A stretch of DNA of 64,000 nt from Salticus scenicus. Taxonomy: Eukaryota; Arthropoda; Arachnida; Araneae; Salticidae. Shown here piece by piece: positions 59,100 to 64,000 of the stretch. The stretch covers positions 242,052,836 to 242,116,835 of the forward strand of contig OZ005660.1 of the NCBI GenBank assembly GCA_963930645.1, written 5' to 3'. The position numbers and the translations under genes are program-made. The notes beneath the pieces were generated by a model. That model was not told the DNA's origin and did not search any database. It was given only the letters and a program-made list of their open reading frames with translations. Every line of letters begins with the position of its first letter. Position 1 is the stretch's first letter.

Positions 59100-61130
59100 A
59101 CTTTGGTGGGATTTTATTTTTACTAACTTATCCAACTGGGAAGCGGGGAGTAAAAAGTGCATAAGTCGTTGCCAAAGGCATAGCTGCCAACCTTTGAAAA
59201 TCAAAATTAGAGAGATTTTGTATGCGACATAATTTATGCCATAAATAGAATTTTAATAGTATAGTAATTGTTGGAAATAGAAGGAGCAAATAAAAGGGAA
59301 ATTTTACAGTATCTAGAGACTTTCTTCTTATTGCAAATACATATGAATAAAATAATAATAATAAATAAATAAAACATACTAAATTTAAAATACTGCTAGA
59401 TTATACTAAATTCTAACCATACTGAAACAATTTTTTTACATGCATACATTGATTTGGCGAAATGTTTCTGACCTGAAAAACCTATTAATTTTTTCCACAT
59501 GTTTTCACATCCTATAGATATGACATGTAAATATTTAATTTAATTGTGGAAAAATAAATAGATTGATTAAGATCAGCAATAAAGTCTAAAAATAATTACA
59601 TATGTGAGTAATATTCACTTTTATTGCTTTATAGATTTTAGAGTTGCTCACTTTCCAGAGATTGGAAAAGGAGGAGGGATAGAAAAATAATTACAGAGTA
59701 AGAAATATTAAACTCTTTCAATTCTACTTCTAGAATTTAATAAAACAACTTTTAAATTAATATTATCATTTATGTTACAGATACATAAAGATTGGGAAAT
59801 AAAAGACTTCTGCTGAACACTTGATTGCCGATCGTTAGTTGGAGATAAATTTGAAGGTGGGGGGGAGGAAATAATTAAATGAGCAAGAAATATTTAATAA
59901 TACTATTTCTTTACAGGTTCTAGAATCTCATAAAATATGTTTCAAACGAATATTGACATTTATGTTGTAGATGGTACAAGACTGGAAATTGGGAGCTTTC
60001 GTAGAACATTTGATCACCGATCGTTCTATTTTTAAAATGAACGATATCTGTGACTTTTTTAAAGATTGAAGAAATAAATTCACGGAATTCTGCAAATTAG
60101 ACAAAAATAAATAAATAATAAATAAAATAAAATAATAATGAAAAAAAAAATAATAATAATGAGCATAACTGAGTTTTTTTTTTTTTTTTTTTTTTTCTAG
60201 CAAATACAGTGCAGCATTACAAAATGGGTTTGGAATTTCATTGCTTGATTTGGGTTGTTAAAATAACAATAAGTAGCACAACATCTACAAAATTTTAGGA
60301 ATTTAAGACAACTTATAATTAGGGTCTTTTAGGACATTTTTTAATTTTTTCAGGAATTTCAAAAAGTCACAAGTAACATGCAATACACTATGTTTCATAA
60401 AAATAAAATCATCATAATTTTATGAAAAATAAATATTTACTAATGAAATTGAGATAGAACTTTCAATATGAAATTCAGTGTACATATTTTTCCACAAGAT
60501 ACCAGGTAAGATTTTTTTTTTTACCTTTTAGTTATACAAACACATGGCAAGATAAAATATTTTAATGCACATTAAAAAAAAGAGGAGGCTAAGGCTGGCT
60601 TTTTTAACGTTATCATAAAAAGCATGAAAGTATTTTTATGACAATCTTTTTTAATCTGGATATTAATGAATCATTTTATTTATGTAAGTGACTAAATAAA
60701 TGTAAATAAATAAGTAAGCCAACCAAAATACAGGATTAATAAAATATGGTATATTTATGTTTAATGGAAAATACCGCTTCAACTAATATATGTGATAATT
60801 ACAGTGCAATAATTACTACATATTTCAAAAATTTAATACAGTTAATCTGAACAACTTTGTGCTGTAGAAATAAGAATTTTTAAGAAATTCAATAAAACCG
60901 CTGTACTCATATTAACGTTTTATTTTGTATTTGTAAGTGTTAGCGATAGTCTACGAAGACGGAGCCACAGATTAGCCATGTTTGTGTTGATTTGATAGAT
61001 TCATGAAAAGAACGATTCATTGAATTGTCAGCTTTGGCTCCTCCTACAGTAATTACGTCTGACCAATCGCTGCCTTGTATTTGCTTAATCTTCGTCGCTG
61101 AAATTGTTTCATAAATCGCTTCCGCGAGAG
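59100..61130. other. AT-rich region, no gene recognised
   Basis: At 59179 catagctgccaacctttgaa looks like another CATAGCTGCCAA-type hAT terminus (compare 490 and 3208) without a visible partner. Poly-T tract at 60174-60196. No coding frame is supported. Confidence 0.45.
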
Positions 61131-61136
61131 GTAGAC

Positions 61137-61196
61137 ATGGTTTACGAAAACGGACAGTACCTATTTATATGCATTGTTTGTGCTGTAGAAAATGAG
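61137..61196 (+). other. Exon-like 20-codon frame with splice donor
   Basis: An ATG at 61137 opens MVYENGQYLFICIVCAVENE and runs directly into GTAAGT at 61197. The preceding 200 bp is GC-richer with several CpGs and is related to the inverted block at 49210-49380, so it may be promoter DNA of the large candidate element. No second exon is recognised (cag acceptors exist near 61459 and 62080). This could be the first exon of a lost transposase or a chance frame. Confidence 0.3.
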
Positions 61197-61197
61197 G

Positions 61198-62230
61198 TAA
61201 GTAATTCCATAAAATGCTAAACTATATTATGTTTATTTATTTGTTGTGTAAAAAAGATTTTTTACGTAATAACGATTTTCGATACGAAATTTTTTTTATT
61301 GATGAACGTAACATTCAAACATAAAATTAAAACAAAAATTTACACAATTTTAATTGAAACAAAAAAATATATTTTTTTTAATTTGGACGCTATCATATTT
61401 TGTTAATTTAATATATAAAAATAAGCTGGGAAAAATTATATTTCTTTTTTTTTTTTCAGACAAAGCTTTTCATTCATGCGATTGTTTTTTGTTTACAAAT
61501 AGAAAAGTTTGTAAACGATTGTATTTTTTACCTTTAAAACAATAAGTTAACTATAAGTAAATAAATTAAAATCCTTCCACATATTTTTAATTTAGGTAAA
61601 AATAAGTTTAAGATGTCAATTATTAAATTTAATAAACAAAACAGACTAAAAAAAGTAGCTATAAAATTATGCAGTGTTGTTTACATTGCTAGTTTATTTT
61701 AATATTCAGTCGGTAATAAGAGAAAAAGCTCTTTATATTGATTCATAAATCGAAGAAGAAAATAAGATTATTTTTTATATAAATCCATTATATTAACTGA
61801 ACAGCATATTTCATATTTTATATAATTTATTTATTTATTTTTTTCAAAAACGTTTATGTTGTACATTTCTGTTCATAATAAAATTCGAAGAGAAAGAAAG
61901 GTGTTTTAAGTGCTCCTTTAAGATAAATCTACTCTGCTCCTTTAAAAATAAATGTAACGTAACATTCTTAACATTTTCATGATTAAAATTTATACGTGAA
62001 TTTAGAAAAATCATAACCAAAGTAATGTATATTAGTAATTTGTCTGTACAATCAATTAATAGCTTCTTATTTTTTGTTAGCAGAGAACAGAATTCTACAT
62101 TAATAAGAAAGAAGTAAAACTGTTATTACATAAAAGATCTTTCTTTCTTTTTTATCTTTGATCTATTTTCTTTCTTTTTTAAAAAACGTAATATAGTTTA
62201 GCATTTTATGGAATTACGTATTAAAAGTCC
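61198..62230. repeat. 1-kb imperfect palindrome near the right end
   Basis: gtaattccataaaatgctaa at 61203 is complementary to ttagcattttatggaattac at 62198, and ttttttacgtaataacg near 61258 pairs with cagtt-attacataaaa sequence near 62130. The centre is about 61715. It lies just inside the right terminus of the 14.3-kb candidate element. Confidence 0.65.
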
Positions 62231-62423
62231 AGACAAAATAAACAACAGAAATACAATAATACAGGTCAAATTAGATAGATGGCGCTGCTCCTATCACGTC
62301 AAAATTGTTCCAAAGCGTTCAGTAGATTCCTGGCCCGATCCAAGACCGGTACAGGATCAGTGACGTCATCGCCCGGTCGAATTGATCCATCTCGGGCGCT
62401 CTACTGAACACGCTCAGTAATAG

Positions 62424-64000
62424 ACACGTTGACAGTTTTAGAAACAATCGATAGTTATTTAATTGTTTATTTTTTTAACGTATTACACACTTAACATTAT
62501 GAAAATTCAATACAACACTTCCCTTTTGTTAATTTTGAATATTTTTAAATTTAACATAAATAACAAAATTTCAACGAGTCATTATCAATAGAAATAATCA
62601 CTTTTCACTAAATGAATAACTCAAAATATTCCAATTTTTCTTGTAATTGATTTGCAGAGACAGAATTAAAGTGAAGCGATAAATATAGAATACATTCCTC
62701 AAATGTTTGATAAAGTTTGTTTTGTGATTAAATATTGATCTTTACATTAAAAAAATAAATAAATAAATGAAATTGATATGTTGCCGCTTTCATGCTACAC
62801 TCTTGCCTACTTTTTAATCAAAATAATTTATGTGGGATGGACGGTTGGGTTTTATGTCGCACTAGTGCTGGGCAGATGGGCAATTAATAATTTATGTAAA
62901 ATTTCACAATAAACGGCATTCTGTTTGCGAATTTTTTCACTTATTTAATCTATTAACAAAACTTTTTTGATACACTTTACTGCGATTTACTTTGATTTGT
63001 CGAAGAATTGCACTGTTAATTTTTTTTTATTTCACTAAAAAATTACTTTAAAAACATTTTCACCTGTTAAACAATGTGAATTTCTTAGAATCTCTTTTAG
63101 AGGATTTCTAAATGTATAAAATTTGCAGAATCATTGTGTTTAAAAATTTGAAATCGAATAACATTTTTAAGTTCTAGATAAATAAATATATATTTTTAGA
63201 ACGACAAAAACAAACTGTTGATATAAAAGAGAAAACAAGAAAGGAAAGTTCTGCAAGAAAGATTGTCATAAACACAAAAATTTGTATTTGAGTGTATACA
63301 AAAATTTTAATTTATTTATTCAATTTAAGTACATTGTTAATTTACTTATTCCTTCATTCACGTATATATATTTTTCAATAAATTTTGTACCATAATAGTT
63401 TGATTAAATTTTCTTATTACCATTTTTTTTTTTTTTTTTTTTAATTGCAGATACTGCTCTCTTTGCTGAGAGGGGAAAAAAAAAGTTAAATATTGCTTTA
63501 TTTATTTTTTATTTGTTACATATGTGTTAAAAGAAAAAAGAAAAGACCTATAATATTTATAGATTTTTTGTTTTTTACAAAAAAACATAGGTTTGAATAT
63601 TCACAGACGAATTATTATTATTATTATTATTATTATTCTTTAATTCTTAATAATAAATAAAGATAAAAATGCAGTGTGGGGATAATATTGCCTAGGAAAT
63701 AAAGAAAATAATATATTCACAGATAGATATACCTAGTTTCGATTTTTACAAAAATATCTTATAGAACAAGGGAGTGTGAGTAAAAACAAAATATTCCATG
63801 CGGAGAAAGAAATGTAAATGATGAAGATTAGTTACCCATAATATCAAATTTTAGTGTGAATGATCTATTAATACAAAAACCCTTCACGGGTTAAAAGTTT
63901 GTGACGCAGCAACTTTATGGCTATAAGAATTTGAAATAGGGGTCTTAAAAATAATTATATCAAATTTTAAGTGACGCTTTACTATTAGTTAAAATATACA
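62424..64000. other. AT-rich right margin of window
   Basis: Includes a SINE-like family B fragment at 62838-62892 (gtcgcactagtgctgggcag), poly-T at 63423-63442, and an (ATT)n microsatellite at 63612-63636. No gene is seen. Confidence 0.6.

Larger units (their letters stand above)
48067..62415. mobile_element. Candidate 14.3-kb DNA transposon or composite, TSD agtaatag
   Basis: The left terminus GGCGTGTTCAGTAGAGCG continues cccga; the right terminus, read inwards, is GAGCGTGTTCAGTAGAGCG and also continues cccga. The perfect 8-bp repeat agtaatag lies outside each (48059-48066 and 62416-62423). Further inside both ends are related GC-richer blocks (49210-49380 and 60950-61150) in inverted orientation. 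An 8-bp duplication suits hAT, P or Merlin-type elements, but the GGCG ends do not look like hAT. No complete transposase is visible inside; the interior is largely other repeats. Confidence 0.65.

Overview
This 64 kb window is strongly A+T-rich eukaryotic DNA, full of poly-A/T tracts, AT and CA microsatellites, and a very high density of decayed mobile elements. No bacterial-type gene organisation, rRNA or CRISPR array is visible. The mixture of hAT, piggyBac, PIF/Harbinger and Tc1/mariner-like miniature elements, tRNA-derived SINE-like repeats, palindromic foldback elements and an intronless block of C2H2 zinc fingers fits a large, gene-poor arthropod genome. An arachnid-like genome is my guess only; nothing in the window proves the taxon.

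Only one long, intact reading frame is convincing: a ten-finger C2H2 zinc-finger protein at 45817-46704, flanked by decayed fingers. All other protein-coding signals are fragments of transposases or single exons: a piggyBac transposase broken by two frameshifts, two nonsense codons and a miniature transposon (33675-44082), a PIF/Harbinger-like N-terminus (33903-34870), a hAT C-terminal dimerisation domain (54586-54858), a broken THAP-domain exon on the minus strand (8756-8908) and a possible pogo/Tigger C-terminus (26273-26404).

Layout: 1-1.7 kb, foldback element flanked by direct repeats, with a hAT miniature element in one arm; 2-3.4 kb, TTAA-type and hAT-type miniature elements; 5-6.1 kb, foldback with tRNA-Arg-like arms; 8.7 kb, THAP exon; 11.3-14.4 kb, degenerate AT-rich tandem array carrying tRNA-derived SINEs; 15.5-16.4 kb, inverted-repeat element split by a TTAA element; 20.4-21.7 kb, dispersed repeat with a 172-bp array; 24-25.6 kb, cluster of a second SINE-like family with a hAT miniature element inside one copy; 27.1-31.7 kb, large foldback with tRNA-Cys-like arms and a tandemly duplicated core; 33.4-44.3 kb, a piggyBac element whose intron holds an 8.3-kb Harbinger-like element, itself carrying further insertions; 45.7-47 kb, zinc-finger gene; 48.06-62.42 kb, a candidate 14.3-kb element bounded by matching inverted termini and a perfect 8-bp duplication, enclosing a smaller inverted-repeat element, a foldback with a hAT fragment, and a composite of three tRNA-like sequences flanked by a 15-bp direct repeat.

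The best candidates for something not yet described are the foldback elements whose arms carry tRNA-like sequences (three loci), the 14.3-kb bounded element of unknown superfamily, the 1.56-kb element with dense sub-terminal TAATCTGC motifs, and the 172-bp array that grades from diverged to homogeneous.
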